Positions 1 to 10,052 of a stretch of 64,000 bases of DNA are shown here, one piece after another; position 1 is the stretch's first letter, and every line of letters starts with the position of its first letter. This stretch comes from Shewanella sp. MBTL60-007. Lineage in GTDB: Bacteria > Pseudomonadota > Gammaproteobacteria > Enterobacterales > Shewanellaceae. The position numbers and the translations under genes are program-made. The stretch covers positions 33,673 through 97,672 of the forward strand of contig NZ_BPET01000013.1 of assembly GCF_019654915.1 (NCBI RefSeq), in the 5' to 3' direction. The notes beneath the pieces are model-generated. The model saw nothing but the letters and a program-made list of their open reading frames with translations, did no database searches and was not told the origin of the DNA.

Positions 1-227
1 AGCAGAAAAGTTATTCCATCATGGATGTTGAGCCTGATGCAGTACTTAAGCTACTTGATACCACGAAAACCGAGCAGATGATCCACGGCCACACTCATAG
101 GCCAGCAGTTCATCAACTCGCTAACGGGAAACGCCGTATCGTTGTAGGCGATTGGTATGAGCAAGGCAGCATGTTAAGCGTTAGCCAAGACAAGATAGAA
201 CTTATCGAACTCCCTTTCAGCAAGTAA
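1..227 (+). CDS. lpxH: UDP-2,3-diacylglucosamine diphosphatase LpxH, 3' end
   Basis: The C-terminal part of a calcineurin-like metallophosphoesterase; the gene begins before the window and is in frame from base 3. The visible protein carries the GHTHRP metal-binding block followed by GDWYEQGS, both typical of the LpxH C-terminus. LpxH removes UMP from UDP-2,3-diacylglucosamine to give lipid X, the fourth step of lipid A synthesis, at the cytoplasmic face of the inner membrane. The end after a short Leu-Pro-Phe tail is normal for the family. Only about 75 residues are visible, so the catalytic N-terminus cannot be checked. A related metallophosphatase is possible but less likely. Confidence 0.85.
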   Translation, partial: QKSYSIMDVEPDAVLKLLDTTKTEQMIHGHTHRPAVHQLANGKRRIVVGDWYEQGSMLSVSQDKIELIELPFSK

Positions 228-283
228 TCTATTACTTGCTTTTCTCTCTTCCTTAAAACCCTAAAACATTAGAGCCCTAAACT

Positions 284-1066
284 TTAGGCAACCACGGCAC
301 TCACAGCAGGTGCGCCGCTATGAAATTTAAAGTCTGTGTCTTCAGACAAGATGAGTTCAGCCTCAACCGCAGCAAAATGCGCCACTCGCTCACTAATATC
401 CTTATCAGAAATAGCCTGTGCAAGTATCAAGTAATCTTGATAGTGGCGGGCTTCGGAGCGCAGCAAGGAGATATAAAATTTCTTTAACTCCTCATCTAAA
501 AAAGGCGCTAACTTAGCAAAACGCTCACAGGAGCGCGCCTCAATAAAGGCTCCGACAATTAACTTGTCGATTAACGTTGCGGGCTCATGGGTTCTCACCT
601 GCTTCATCATGCCTTTAGCGTAACGCCCTGCACGCACATTTTGATATTCGATGCCGCGGCTATGCATAATCGCAAGCACCTGTTCGAAGTGATGAAACTC
701 CTCTTTAATAAGGCGTACCATCTTAGCTATCAAGTCTTCACTATGGGCAAAGTCCTTTCTGGAAACCAAATCGGCTGACAGCTCATTTTTCTTACTCTCT
801 TTCGTCAGAAAAGACTCAATATTTCGCTCTTTGATGTAAACAAAGTCTTCATAGGGTTTAGCCCAGTCGAGCAGCACTTGGCCGCTCTGCTTATCGATGG
901 CATATTTACGGATCAGAAACATCGCCGTCTGCGCCGCTTTTAGCTCACAGTTGCAATGATCTATCAACAACCCCTTCAAATTTTCAGGTTTCTTTGCTTC
1001 TTCAATCCAGCTGTCAGGTGTTTCACAGTTTAAAAAGGCATATATTGGAGCTAATAGCTGCTGCAT
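284..1066 (-). CDS. miaE: tRNA 2-methylthio-N6-isopentenyladenosine-37 hydroxylase MiaE
   Basis: A 260-residue protein matching MiaE, the non-haem diiron monooxygenase that hydroxylates the isopentenyl group of ms2i6A37 in tRNAs reading U-starting codons. The ferritin-like helical ligands are visible: DHCNCELKAAQ near residue 37, EEFHHFEQ near 140 and RSEARHYQDY near 210, giving the repeated Glu/EXXH pattern of a diiron four-helix bundle. Length fits the family. It lies convergent to lpxH with about 56 bp between the stop codons, and is probably monocistronic. The start ATG gives the N-terminus expected for the family. Confidence 0.9.
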   Translation of the reverse strand: MQQLLAPIYAFLNCETPDSWIEEAKKPENLKGLLIDHCNCELKAAQTAMFLIRKYAIDKQSGQVLLDWAKPYEDFVYIKERNIESFLTKESKKNELSADLVSRKDFAHSEDLIAKMVRLIKEEFHHFEQVLAIMHSRGIEYQNVRAGRYAKGMMKQVRTHEPATLIDKLIVGAFIEARSCERFAKLAPFLDEELKKFYISLLRSEARHYQDYLILAQAISDKDISERVAHFAAVEAELILSEDTDFKFHSGAPAVSAVVA

Positions 1067-1270
1067 ACTCGACTCTATGAGGAAGGAATTAGTAGCGCAT
1101 TATTTTACCAGCTATTCCCTGCACAATCCTAGCTTTACGCCTATGCTTAATTCGATAGGCTTGACTCCTAGCAGATTTTGTTCAATAAATAACCTTAGAG
1201 CTATAAAAAGTTCGTCTGCAGTTTGGCGGGCCAATTCAATCGGTATAATTGCTAAACGAGGATTATTATA

Positions 1271-1867
1271 ATGATATTGAATCACTTATTGGGGCTATAC
1301 ACTCATCCAAAAGAAGAGTGGCATACTATTGAGAAAAATCACGAAGCATTGCGTAGTAGTTTGAGTCACATCGTCATCATCGCGCTCATTCCTGCAATCT
1401 GTTCCTTTATTGCGACATCACAAATTGGCTGGGACTTAGGCGTTGGTGACCGCCAGTTCTTAACCGCCCAAAGCGCACTGTTCATGTCCACAGGCATGTA
1501 TTTCGGACTCATTGGAGGTGTCTTTGCCCTCGCCTACCTAGCATTTTGGATGGCAAAAACATTTGATGCCAAACCGAGTTATACTCAAGCGCTAGAGCTT
1601 GCAGCATACACAGCCACACCATTATTTATGGTAGGATTGGCAGCGCTATATCCAACGCTGTGGTTTATCATGGTGGTTGGCCTTGCTGGACTCGCTTATT
1701 CTGTTTACCTGCTGTACACGGGTGTACCGATCATCATGAATATCCCTGAAGAGAAAGGCTTTATTTATGCAAGTTCAGTGGTGACAGCAGGATTAGTGCT
1801 CTTAGTCGGGCTCATGGCCTCTAGTGTAATTCTTTGGAGTGTCGGTTTCGGCCCTATGTATCAGTAG
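1271..1867 (+). CDS. Yip1-family inner-membrane protein
   Basis: A 198-residue integral membrane protein beginning with MILNHLLGLYTHPKEEW, an opening seen in bacterial Yip1/DUF1282 proteins. It has a short cytoplasmic N-terminus, then about five hydrophobic segments (roughly residues 33-52, 75-100, 115-130, 133-155 and 168-190). The function of bacterial Yip1 proteins is not established. The start is an ATG about 10 bases after a GAGG. It is divergent from miaE and faces glnS across about 240 bp that hold two hairpins. Confidence 0.75.
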   Translation: MILNHLLGLYTHPKEEWHTIEKNHEALRSSLSHIVIIALIPAICSFIATSQIGWDLGVGDRQFLTAQSALFMSTGMYFGLIGGVFALAYLAFWMAKTFDAKPSYTQALELAAYTATPLFMVGLAALYPTLWFIMVVGLAGLAYSVYLLYTGVPIIMNIPEEKGFIYASSVVTAGLVLLVGLMASSVILWSVGFGPMYQ

Positions 1868-1889
1868 TACCAATAAGTATGAACATTTA

Positions 1890-1926
1890 GTCGCCATTCT
1901 GGAGCGTTTTTGGCGGCCTACTTTTT
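1890..1926 (+). terminator. Possible weak terminator after the Yip1 gene
   Basis: GTCGCCA and TGGCGGC can pair (one G-U) across a 14-base loop, and a run of five T follows after four more bases. The loop is long and the T run is displaced, so this is a weak call. Confidence 0.35.
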
Positions 1927-2054
1927 CGTTAAATAGCTTTATAAGGGAATAACCATTATTGCAGCTATTCGCCTAGAATGTGTTTGCCCAAATCGCTCTG
2001 AGTAGATCAAATTCTTATACTGATTGGTATAAGTAAAGTGCAAATTTAAGCAAC

Positions 2055-2083
2055 AAAAAAGCCGACATCATGTCGGCTTTTTT
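2055..2083 (-). terminator. Rho-independent terminator of glnS
   Basis: AGCCGACA and TGTCGGCT pair closely, with A and T runs on both sides, so it should work in both directions. It lies 27 bases past the glnS stop. Confidence 0.9.
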
Positions 2084-2109
2084 CATTTTGACGCTCAACT
2101 CAAAAAGAA

Positions 2110-3780
2110 TTACTCGAAAGAGTCTCTTAGCGGAACCGTTAAGTTAAACACTAAGCTGTCTTTACTTGAGTCTTTATTGTCTGCACAGAAGTAACCTTCA
2201 CGTTCAAACTGATACGCTTTTTCAACCTCAGCATCTGCAAGGCTAGCTTCCACTAGACCATGCTTAACAGTCAATGAATGTGGGTTGAGCACTTCATCAA
2301 CAGATTCTGCAGCGGCAGGGTTAGGATCGTTGAATAGTCTTTCATAAAGACGGAATTCAGCTGGCTTTGCCGTTGTCGCTTCGACCCAATGGATCACGCC
2401 TTTTACTTTACGACCATCACTTGGGTTCTTACCAAGAGTTTCATCATCGTAGGTACAGAAAATAGTGGTGATGTTACCATCAGCATCTTTTTCACAACGT
2501 TCAGCCTTAATCACATAAGCATTACGCAGGCGCACTTCTTTACCCTGAACTAAACGCTTGTACTTCTTGTTCGCCTCTTCGCGGAAGTCATCAGCGTCGA
2601 TAAACAGTTCACGGCCAAAAGACAGCTCACGTTTACCCATCTCTTCATTACTAGGATGATTTGCGGCGTTGATTATCTCAACTTGGCCTTCTGGGTAGTT
2701 TTCGATAATCACTTTAACAGGATTAATCACTGCCATTGCTCGTGGTGCGAACTCGTTAAGCTCTTCACGAATACAAGCATCTAGCATGGCCACTTCAACC
2801 ATGTTGTCCTGCTTAGTCACACCGATACGCTTACAGAATTCACGGATTGACGCTGGTGTATAACCACGGCGGCGGTAACCCGCAATCGTAGGCATACGCG
2901 CATCATCCCAACCTGTTACTAGGTTACGGGCAACTAAATCATTAAGCTTACGCTTCGACATCAAGGTGTATTCAAGATTCAGTCTCGAAAACTCATACTG
3001 ACGGGTTCTGTTTGGTGCTTGGAAGTCATCTAAATGATCCAATACCCAATCGTAGAGTCTACGGTTATCTTGGAATTCAAGTGTACACAAAGAGTGACTA
3101 ATGTTTTCGATAGCATCTGAGATACAGTGGGTAAAATCGTACATTGGGTAAATGCACCACTTATCGCCTGTTTGGTGATGATGCGCGAAACGAATACGAT
3201 AGATAATAGGATCACGCATACAGATGAATGGTGACGCCATATCGATCTTAGCTCTCAAAGCACATTCGCCCTCTTTGAACTCACCTAAACGCATTTTTTC
3301 AAATAGCGCTAGGTTCTCTTCAACAGACGTATCGCGATAAGGGCTGTTCTTACCTGGCTCTTTTAACGTTCCGCGGTATTCACGGGTCTCTTCACTATTT
3401 AGGAAGCAAACATAAGCTAAGCCCTTGGTAATTAACTCAACGGCATACTGATGAAGTTTATCGAAATAGTTTGATGAGTAGCGAATATCACCATCCCACT
3501 GAAAACCGAGCCACTGCACATCGGCCTGAATAGAATTAACGTAATCGATATCTTCTTTTTCAGGGTTGGTATCATCAAAACGTAAGTTACATTGACCCTT
3601 ATAGTCTTGAGCAATACCAAAGTTTAGGCAAATAGACTTAGCGTGGCCGATATGAAGAAAGCCATTAGGCTCTGGTGGAAAGCGAGTATGTACACTCGTA
3701 TGCTTACCACTAGCGAGATCTTCATCTATGATGTTACGTATGAAGTTACTTGGACGTACTTCAGTGTCCACATGACTCAT
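2110..3780 (-). CDS. glnS: Glutaminyl-tRNA synthetase
   Basis: A 556-residue class I aminoacyl-tRNA synthetase that charges tRNA-Gln in the cytoplasm. The HIGH-type signature is seen in [16 protein letters not shown] near residue 34 and the KMSKS-type signature as LMSKRKL near 270. The C-terminal half is the beta-barrel anticodon-binding region. Length is close to E. coli GlnS (about 554). A GAGGAA ribosome binding site precedes the ATG. It stands alone with its own terminator. In my recollection glnS also neighbours feoB and the mtr cluster in S. oneidensis. Confidence 0.97.
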   Translation of the reverse strand: MSHVDTEVRPSNFIRNIIDEDLASGKHTSVHTRFPPEPNGFLHIGHAKSICLNFGIAQDYKGQCNLRFDDTNPEKEDIDYVNSIQADVQWLGFQWDGDIRYSSNYFDKLHQYAVELITKGLAYVCFLNSEETREYRGTLKEPGKNSPYRDTSVEENLALFEKMRLGEFKEGECALRAKIDMASPFICMRDPIIYRIRFAHHHQTGDKWCIYPMYDFTHCISDAIENISHSLCTLEFQDNRRLYDWVLDHLDDFQAPNRTRQYEFSRLNLEYTLMSKRKLNDLVARNLVTGWDDARMPTIAGYRRRGYTPASIREFCKRIGVTKQDNMVEVAMLDACIREELNEFAPRAMAVINPVKVIIENYPEGQVEIINAANHPSNEEMGKRELSFGRELFIDADDFREEANKKYKRLVQGKEVRLRNAYVIKAERCEKDADGNITTIFCTYDDETLGKNPSDGRKVKGVIHWVEATTAKPAEFRLYERLFNDPNPAAAESVDEVLNPHSLTVKHGLVEASLADAEVEKAYQFEREGYFCADNKDSSKDSLVFNLTVPLRDSFE

Positions 3781-3894
3781 GGAATTCCTCTTTGCGAACG
3801 ATGATTAAAGACTAAAAACGCATAATCCTACAGATTCTGTAAAGGATCAACGACTGAGATTTAAAAACCTCTTCAGTGGCTATATTTATAGCGC

Positions 3895-3924
3895 AAAAAG
3901 CAGCGAATCATCGCTGCTTTTTAT
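3895..3924 (-). terminator. Rho-independent terminator of feoAB
   Basis: AGCAGCGA and TCGCTGCT pair across a four-base loop with flanking A and T runs, 29 bases after the feoB stop codon. Confidence 0.9.
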
Positions 3925-3952
3925 TATTTGATAACAGTATACGCTATTCGCG

Positions 3953-6247
3953 TTATTCAGTAATCACTTTAATGCCTGGAATGATAGTTTGGGTTTTCTT
4001 ACCCTTGTTCTTAAGCCAAACATAGAACACAACTAAAGCGATAGCGAAGAAGCCAATCCATAGGCTCGATTGCAGTGGGTGCTGTGTAAATGTTGCCGCT
4101 TGGTAGAACACTGTCGCCACGCCGTAAGCCAAACCGAATGTCCATAGGCCTGCAAATGCCGCCCAGCGTCCACCAAATTCGTTAACTAATGCTCCCATAG
4201 CAGCCACACAAGGCGTATATAAGAGAACGAATAGCAGATAAGCAAATGCTGCAGTTACACCAGCAAAGCCAGCTTGTAGCGCGCTAAAGGTTGACGTATC
4301 AACTTCTAACTCTTCTGATGCAGACTCTACAGACGACACATCGCCAACAGAAATTGAAAGTGGATCTTCTGGAGCAATACCAAACAAGTTCTCAGGAATA
4401 GTAGCTAATGCTTCATTGAAGGTGTCACTCAATGGGGCCAACTCTTCATCACCAGCGCCTCCGTCAGAATATAAGCTGTTCAAGGTACCGACTACTGCTT
4501 CTTTAGCGAAGATACCAGTAATGATCCCCACTGTTGCAGGCCAGTTATCTTGCTCAACACCCATAGGTGAAAATAGCGGAGTGACTTTTTGACTCGCAAC
4601 ACTCAATACCGACTCAGAGCTATCTTCATGGCCAAATGAGCCATCAACACCGATAGCGTTAACGAAGTTAAGTAAAGTCACCACGATCACAATGGTTTTA
4701 CCCGCACCCATAATAAAGCTCTTAGTGCGCTTGCCTGTACGTGCCATAACCGTCTTAAACTTTGGCTTCTCATAACTTGGCAGCTCCATTACAACCGCAC
4801 TGCTAGAGCCAGGTAGCAATGTTGAACGCAATAGTAGACCCGTACCAATAGCGGCAAAGATACCGATAATATAAAGCAAGAATACTAAGTTTTGGCCTGA
4901 CTCAGGGAAGAAAGCAGCAGCAAACAATGCATATACTGGCAATCTTGCACCACAAGACATGAATGGTGCCATCATACCTGTAACGATACGCTCACGCTCA
5001 CTACCAAGAGTACGTGTTGCCATAATCGCTGGTACTGAACAACCAAAACCAACAATCATAGGCACAAACGCTCGACCAGGGAGACCAATACGGCGCATCA
5101 AACCATCAACCACAAAGGCTGCTCGCGCCATATAACCTGAGCCTTCAAGCACTGACAAAGCAAGGAATAAAGCAGCAATAACAGGAATAAAGGTTGCGAC
5201 CGTTTGAATACCTTGTCCAATACCACCAGCGATAATAGTGACTAACCATGCAGGCGAACCAAGGCTTGTCATAAATGCGCCTAAATGATCAACAAACAGC
5301 GCACCTGCGGTAATATCGAAGAAGTCGATAAAAGAGCTGCCCACGTTAATACTAAACATGAACATTAAATACATAACGAATAGGAAAACAGGGATCCCCG
5401 CAATCGGGTGCAACACCAACTTATCGAGTTTATCGGTGAAGGTTTCGGCATTATCGCTCTGCACTGAGCCAGTAAACACTTGCTCAACGAAATTAAAGCG
5501 AGTCGTTGCTACCATTATTTCAACATCTTTGCCTTGGCTAGATAACGCTTGAGAGTATTGCTCAACCTCACTCGCCACTTGGCTATTTTTACACTTGCCA
5601 CAGCCTAATCCATTTGCAAGCATCGCCAAGGCGCGTCCACGACTTAACTCAGGGTCCTGAGACAGGAGATTCGATACAACAGATTCAATTTCTTTATCAT
5701 AGTCAAGAACCAATGGTGCTTCTGACACTTTACCGTCAAGTAGCGCAACAAACTGTTGCTTAACTTTTTCAATATCTTTAGGTTCACGCGAACAAACAGC
5801 AACGACTGGACAGCCCAACTCTTCGCTCATTTTGGCTATATCGATATGAATGCCACGCTCAATAGCAGCGTCAATCTTGTTTAATACAACCACCATTGGA
5901 ATACCCAACTCACGTAGCTGTACCGTTAAATAAAGGTGACGTTCAATATTGGTCGCATCGACTAAGTTGATGATACCGTCAATCGGTTGCTCGGCTAGAT
6001 ATTGCTGTGCAATCTGTTCATCTAACGAACAGTCACAGCTATTACCTGCAGGAAGAAGATCGTAAATACCGGGAAGATCCGTTAAGTAAACATCACTACC
6101 TTGCAATGCAAACTGTCCTGTTTTTTTCTCAACGGTTACACCAGACCAGTTACCGACTTGCTGATTAGATCCGGTTAATGCGTTAAATAACGTGGACTTA
6201 CCCGCATTCGGGTTACCAACAGTAACGCAATTAAATTGTTTATCCAT
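3953..6247 (-). CDS. feoB: Ferrous iron transporter FeoB
   Basis: The inner-membrane Fe(II) uptake protein, 764 residues from the chosen ATG. The N-terminal G domain shows GNPNAGKS (P-loop), DLPGIYDL (G3) and NKID (G4); a cytosolic helical region with CGKCK follows. The membrane half has the two inverted Gate-type repeats rich in FVPMIVGFGCSVPAIM-like sequence. The longest frame starts at a TTG at 6259. The ATG at 6247 is preferred because it overlaps the feoA stop by eight bases, which is typical of translational coupling. No feoC gene follows. Expression is probably Fur-controlled from the Fur box upstream of feoA. Confidence 0.95.
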   Translation of the reverse strand: MDKQFNCVTVGNPNAGKSTLFNALTGSNQQVGNWSGVTVEKKTGQFALQGSDVYLTDLPGIYDLLPAGNSCDCSLDEQIAQQYLAEQPIDGIINLVDATNIERHLYLTVQLRELGIPMVVVLNKIDAAIERGIHIDIAKMSEELGCPVVAVCSREPKDIEKVKQQFVALLDGKVSEAPLVLDYDKEIESVVSNLLSQDPELSRGRALAMLANGLGCGKCKNSQVASEVEQYSQALSSQGKDVEIMVATTRFNFVEQVFTGSVQSDNAETFTDKLDKLVLHPIAGIPVFLFVMYLMFMFSINVGSSFIDFFDITAGALFVDHLGAFMTSLGSPAWLVTIIAGGIGQGIQTVATFIPVIAALFLALSVLEGSGYMARAAFVVDGLMRRIGLPGRAFVPMIVGFGCSVPAIMATRTLGSERERIVTGMMAPFMSCGARLPVYALFAAAFFPESGQNLVFLLYIIGIFAAIGTGLLLRSTLLPGSSSAVVMELPSYEKPKFKTVMARTGKRTKSFIMGAGKTIVIVVTLLNFVNAIGVDGSFGHEDSSESVLSVASQKVTPLFSPMGVEQDNWPATVGIITGIFAKEAVVGTLNSLYSDGGAGDEELAPLSDTFNEALATIPENLFGIAPEDPLSISVGDVSSVESASEELEVDTSTFSALQAGFAGVTAAFAYLLFVLLYTPCVAAMGALVNEFGGRWAAFAGLWTFGLAYGVATVFYQAATFTQHPLQSSLWIGFFAIALVVFYVWLKNKGKKTQTIIPGIKVITE

Positions 6248-6479
6248 TCGCTTTTTCAACCTCTATAATATCTGCCAAATCGCGACGCATGCATAACTTA
6301 CTGCCGCGGATATCCAACTCAACACCAGATCCCATTGGTGCCCTGCGGATCAATGAGAATCGAGTATTCGGGGTGATCCCCATAGATAGCAGCTTACGCT
6401 TTACTACAGCAGGTAGATCTATCTGACCCACTTGAGAAATTCTGGCAATATCGCCTGGACTTAATTCACTTAGCTTCAT
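6240..6479 (-). CDS. feoA: Ferrous iron transport accessory protein FeoA
   Basis: A small SH3-like cytoplasmic protein of 79 residues that is needed for FeoB activity. The sequence MKLSELSPGDIARI, the central IRRAPMGSGVELDIRG block and the C-terminal RRDLADIIEV fit FeoA. The longest frame opens with a GTG at 6491; the ATG at 6479 is preferred because AGGTGG lies at proper spacing and the family begins M(K/R)L. It is the first gene of the feoAB operon and is divergent from mtrD. Confidence 0.93.
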   Translation of the reverse strand: MKLSELSPGDIARISQVGQIDLPAVVKRKLLSMGITPNTRFSLIRRAPMGSGVELDIRGSKLCMRRDLADIIEVEKANG

Positions 6480-6585
6480 TCTGCATTCCACCTAATAACA
6501 GGGCTCAACTCTCTTTGAAATTGGTAATTATTTTAAAGGACACAAACGCGTAATAACTTTACCTAGATCAACATTTAGAACTGTA

Positions 6586-6604
6586 AACGATAATAATTTT
6601 CAAT
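6586..6604. promoter_or_regulatory. Fur box upstream of feoAB
   Basis: AACGATAATAATTTTCAAT matches a 19-base Fur consensus recalled as AATGATAATNATTATCATT at about 15 of 18 informative positions. It lies about 107 bp upstream of the feoA ATG, in the shared region with mtrD. Iron repression of feo is the natural reading. Confidence 0.65.
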
Positions 6605-6705
6605 TGTGTTCGCTATTATGTGACAAAACTCTCAACTAATAAACGCATTAATTAAGAATGGTTATTATTTAACTAACCCAATAATCCCCCCTTTCAATCA
6701 CAGTC

Positions 6706-6723
6706 GTGTGATCAAGATCACAC
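6706..6723. promoter_or_regulatory. Perfect CRP-type site between feoA and mtrD
   Basis: TGTGA, six bases, TCACA (6707-6722) is a perfect match to the CRP core, with GTGTGATC and GATCACAC as extended arms. It is 177 bp upstream of the mtrD start and 227 bp from feoA. In Shewanella CRP is the main activator of anaerobic respiratory genes (established knowledge), so mtrDEF is the likely target. The 420-bp intergenic region otherwise holds the Fur box and a small hairpin (TCGCTT/AAGCGA, 6874-6889) just before the mtrD ribosome binding site. Confidence 0.8.
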
Positions 6724-6899
6724 ATCAATGGCTAACTCCTTAAAAATCAGTCAACTCACCAAATAAACCCCTAGATATGTTATGGAATTGTCACGAATCT
6801 GTTCTATTATTTCATGTTAGTAATTTATGGAATTACTAATATTGTTCTGAACGTTTAAACATAATTAAAAATATCGCTTCTAAAAGCGAGTGGAGTGAG

Positions 6900-7862
6900 A
6901 TGATGAGCAAGAACATGGGATGGTTCACAGGAGAACTTGTGCGCCTATTATTGCTTGCCTTTATGGTGACGAGTTTTACAACAATGGCAACGCCTTGGGA
7001 TGACAAAGCGCCTCAGGAGGTTGAAGCAATACTCGATAAAAAGTTTGCTGAAGGTCAATACTCTCCTAAAGGCGCAGATTCCTGTTTAATGTGTCACCGA
7101 AAAAGCGAAAAAGTCATGGCGCTGTTTGACGGCGTCCATGGCAGTGATGTTCAAGGCTCACCGATGGCCGACCTTCAATGTGAAGCCTGCCATGGCCCTA
7201 TGGGCAGACATAACCGAGGCGGTAAAGAGCCAATGATAACCTTCGGTTCAAGCTCCCCCGTTCCCGCTGAAAAACAAAATAGCGTGTGCATGAGTTGCCA
7301 TAACGATGATCAACGTATCGCTTGGGAAGGCAACCATCACGACAATGCCGATGTAAGCTGTGCAAACTGTCACCAAGTTCATACTGGCCACGACCCAATA
7401 TCAGATAAAAACAAAGAGGTTGAGGTCTGCACTAGCTGTCACACTCAACAAAAAGCCGACATCAACAAACGTTCAGCTCACCCTCTTAAATGGCAACAGA
7501 TGGTATGCAGCGACTGCCATAACGCTCATGGAAGTTTGGCCGATGCCAACCTTAAACAAATGAGCATTAACGAAAACTGTTACTCATGTCATGCGGAAAA
7601 ACGCGGACCTAAACTTTGGGAGCACGCCCCCGTAACCGATAACTGTGCCACCTGCCATAACCCCCACGGCAGTGTTAACGAAGCCATGCTAAATAGTAAG
7701 CCTCCGATGCTCTGCCAGCAGTGTCACGCATCGGTTGGCCATACATCTAATGCCGTCTTTGGCGGTAAACCTAATGCCTTTAACGCTGGGCAAAGCTGTA
7801 TGAACTGCCATTCTCAAGTTCATGGCTCTAATCATCCATCTGGCAAGTTATTACAGCGCTAA
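6900..7862 (+). CDS. mtrD: Periplasmic decahaem c-type cytochrome MtrD (MtrA/DmsE family)
   Basis: A 320-residue exported cytochrome with ten CXXCH haem motifs: CLMCH near residue 62, then CEACH, CMSCH, CANCH, CTSCH, CSDCH, CYSCH, CATCH, CQQCH and CMNCH near 300. An N-terminal hydrophobic signal segment ends near residue 30. It closely resembles MtrA of this window, down to the shared ending HPSGKLLQR, and is followed directly by an MtrB-type porin and a surface cytochrome. In MtrA-type proteins the haem chain runs inside the porin and carries electrons across the outer membrane. The name MtrD rests on gene order (feoA-mtrDEF). Two consecutive ATGs make the exact start uncertain by one codon. 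Confidence 0.9.
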   Translation: MMSKNMGWFTGELVRLLLLAFMVTSFTTMATPWDDKAPQEVEAILDKKFAEGQYSPKGADSCLMCHRKSEKVMALFDGVHGSDVQGSPMADLQCEACHGPMGRHNRGGKEPMITFGSSSPVPAEKQNSVCMSCHNDDQRIAWEGNHHDNADVSCANCHQVHTGHDPISDKNKEVEVCTSCHTQQKADINKRSAHPLKWQQMVCSDCHNAHGSLADANLKQMSINENCYSCHAEKRGPKLWEHAPVTDNCATCHNPHGSVNEAMLNSKPPMLCQQCHASVGHTSNAVFGGKPNAFNAGQSCMNCHSQVHGSNHPSGKLLQR

Positions 7863-7877
7863 CAAGGAGTGGCCGTT

Positions 7878-9998
7878 ATGTTTGGAATAGAGAAAAATAT
7901 CAAAACAGGGCAACAGTTATCTGTGCTAGCGCTAGCGATCAGTGCCAGCATATCCCCAGCGTTAGCCGATGGCTACGGGCTGCAAAATGCTAACAGAGTT
8001 AAAGCGGATACCAGTAAGTGGGAATGTAAGCGTTGTACTACTGAAATAGGCTTCAAAGGTACTGTGGGGATAGGTGCGGCGTATAATGATGCTACCGATA
8101 TTCGCTTTGGGAATGCAACTGGGACTGATACCGATGGTGCTGTAGGACATGTAGAGGCAGATTTAATTAATAAGTCTGAATCTGGCTATGAAACACGCTT
8201 CGCAGCTAACAAACTTGGCTATGATGCTGGCAGCGCTGCAATTGAAACGGGCCGACCTGGGCAATATCAGATTGCACTGGGCTACCGCGGATTAGCTAAT
8301 TATCAAAGTAATTCAGCTCTAAGCCCTTATCTAAACAGTAGCGATAGCCTCACTCTCCCGGCCAATTGGCAGACAGGGGCTGTGACATCACAGATGCCGA
8401 CTCTACTCGATGATATAAGAGAGGTTGAGCTAAAGACCCAAAGGGACCGTTTCTTACTCGATGCCTTATATAAAGGCAGTTTTTACCAAGCCGATGTTAG
8501 TTATCAGCATGAGAAGAGAGAAGGCAAACGCGCATTTTCTGGCAACATCCTGACTAATAGCGCCATGCTTGCCGAGCCCATAGATGACACAACAGATGAA
8601 CTTGGCGCAAAGATTTACTTCAACGGTAAGGGGTGGTTAGCTGGAGTTGACTCAAGTTTTAGTCAGTATAAAAACGATCATAATTCGATTGTTTGGCAAA
8701 ATGCCTTTAGCCCAACATTTGGAGCTGCTTACACTGGTCAAAGTGCTGTGTCGCCAGACAATAAAGCCTATCGAATCGGAGCCAATGCCCAGCTCAGTGG
8801 CAAAGGCCACCAAGTGCTCATGCATATAGGTGTTGCAAGCTTTACCCAAGATGAGGCCTTCCTCCCTGCAACGATTAATGGTCCAAGCCCCGCCCTGCCA
8901 ACAGCAGATCTCGATGGTAAGGTCGATACTACTGACATGAAACTGAAGTACTCGGGCAGACTTCTACGGGGCTTAAGCGTAAGAGCGAGTTACGATTATT
9001 CAGATAGGGATAACAAGACGGCTCAGAACCCTTTCCCTCAGGTCATAACAGATAGCTACTACTCAGGAACGGCCGTTAACCCCGAGTACGATCGAACTAA
9101 GCAACAGGCAAAGCTCAGTGCAAAATATCGATTCAGCCGCGCCGCTTATCTTGATGCAGGCTATCAGTATGACCATAACGATTTTAGTGACTTAGACAGG
9201 GACTCCCTAAAACAGAATGGGGTCTTCGCTAAGTTTAACTATAATATTTCACCGTCTTGGTCTGCTTGGCTTAAAGCAGAGTATAAAGATAGAACTGGGA
9301 GTCGCTATAAAGCTATAGACTCCACAGCAAGTCTAAGTAACCCATATTTAAGAAAGTCCTACCTCGCAGACAGAGAACGTCAAGAGTACCGCCTCAGTGT
9401 TAATTACAATCCGGCATCAGCGTTTTCGGCAAGTGCAAACGCATATGTCAGCAATGATGATTATGACGATACGCTAGTCGGACTCACTGAAGTCGACACC
9501 CAAGGCTACGATATATCGGCTAACTATCTATTTAGCGAAAACTTCAGCGTCAACGCTTACCTCAACCAAGATTGGCGTGATAGTGACCAAGCTGGTAGCA
9601 GTAACTTTAGTTTACCAAACTGGTACGCCAATACCGATGAAACATCAACCTTAGTCGGCGTTGGTTTCGATTACTTACAGCTTTTAGATAACAAGCTGGA
9701 TCTGGGTTTGGATTATAGCTATTCAGATGGTCAAAGTAATACCGAAATCACCCAAGGTTTAACTTCACCTTACGGCGATTATTTTGCCGAAACCCACAAC
9801 ATTAATGCATTCGCCAAATATCAACTTGGCGAGAAAATGGCATTACGTTTTGATTGGATATTTGAAAACTATAAAGATTCTGATTGGCTAAACCAGAGGT
9901 TAACGGTCGACTCAATCCCCAACGTTTTAACGTTTGGAGACCTTAGCCACAACTATAGTGCCCACTATGTTGGCTTAACATTTAGCTACAGCCTATAA
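7878..9998 (+). CDS. mtrE: Outer-membrane porin MtrE (MtrB family)
   Basis: A 706-residue beta-barrel of the MtrB/PioB type that sheathes the decahaem cytochrome MtrD. It has a signal sequence ending near residue 31 (ISPALA), then DGYGLQNAN and an N-terminal CXXC pair (WECKRCTTE) like the conserved cysteine pair of MtrB. The rest alternates polar and aromatic residues as in a large barrel and ends in FSYSL. The longest frame begins with GTG at 7869; the ATG at 7878 is chosen because AAGGAG lies eight bases upstream. The gene follows mtrD by 15 bp. Codon use (AGA, AGG, CTA, GGG common) differs clearly from mtrB. Confidence 0.9.
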   Translation: MFGIEKNIKTGQQLSVLALAISASISPALADGYGLQNANRVKADTSKWECKRCTTEIGFKGTVGIGAAYNDATDIRFGNATGTDTDGAVGHVEADLINKSESGYETRFAANKLGYDAGSAAIETGRPGQYQIALGYRGLANYQSNSALSPYLNSSDSLTLPANWQTGAVTSQMPTLLDDIREVELKTQRDRFLLDALYKGSFYQADVSYQHEKREGKRAFSGNILTNSAMLAEPIDDTTDELGAKIYFNGKGWLAGVDSSFSQYKNDHNSIVWQNAFSPTFGAAYTGQSAVSPDNKAYRIGANAQLSGKGHQVLMHIGVASFTQDEAFLPATINGPSPALPTADLDGKVDTTDMKLKYSGRLLRGLSVRASYDYSDRDNKTAQNPFPQVITDSYYSGTAVNPEYDRTKQQAKLSAKYRFSRAAYLDAGYQYDHNDFSDLDRDSLKQNGVFAKFNYNISPSWSAWLKAEYKDRTGSRYKAIDSTASLSNPYLRKSYLADRERQEYRLSVNYNPASAFSASANAYVSNDDYDDTLVGLTEVDTQGYDISANYLFSENFSVNAYLNQDWRDSDQAGSSNFSLPNWYANTDETSTLVGVGFDYLQLLDNKLDLGLDYSYSDGQSNTEITQGLTSPYGDYFAETHNINAFAKYQLGEKMALRFDWIFENYKDSDWLNQRLTVDSIPNVLTFGDLSHNYSAHYVGLTFSYSL

Positions 9999-10052
9999 CC
10001 TTGAGCTACTAACTAAAGCCATGTCAATTAAAAGGAATTCAAGGACATCAAT

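Noticed and set aside
1077..1271. 64-residue open frame before the Yip1 gene
   Set aside because: It has no ribosome binding site, no family-like composition, and lies in the promoter area between two divergent genes. Its stop overlaps the ATG of the real gene.
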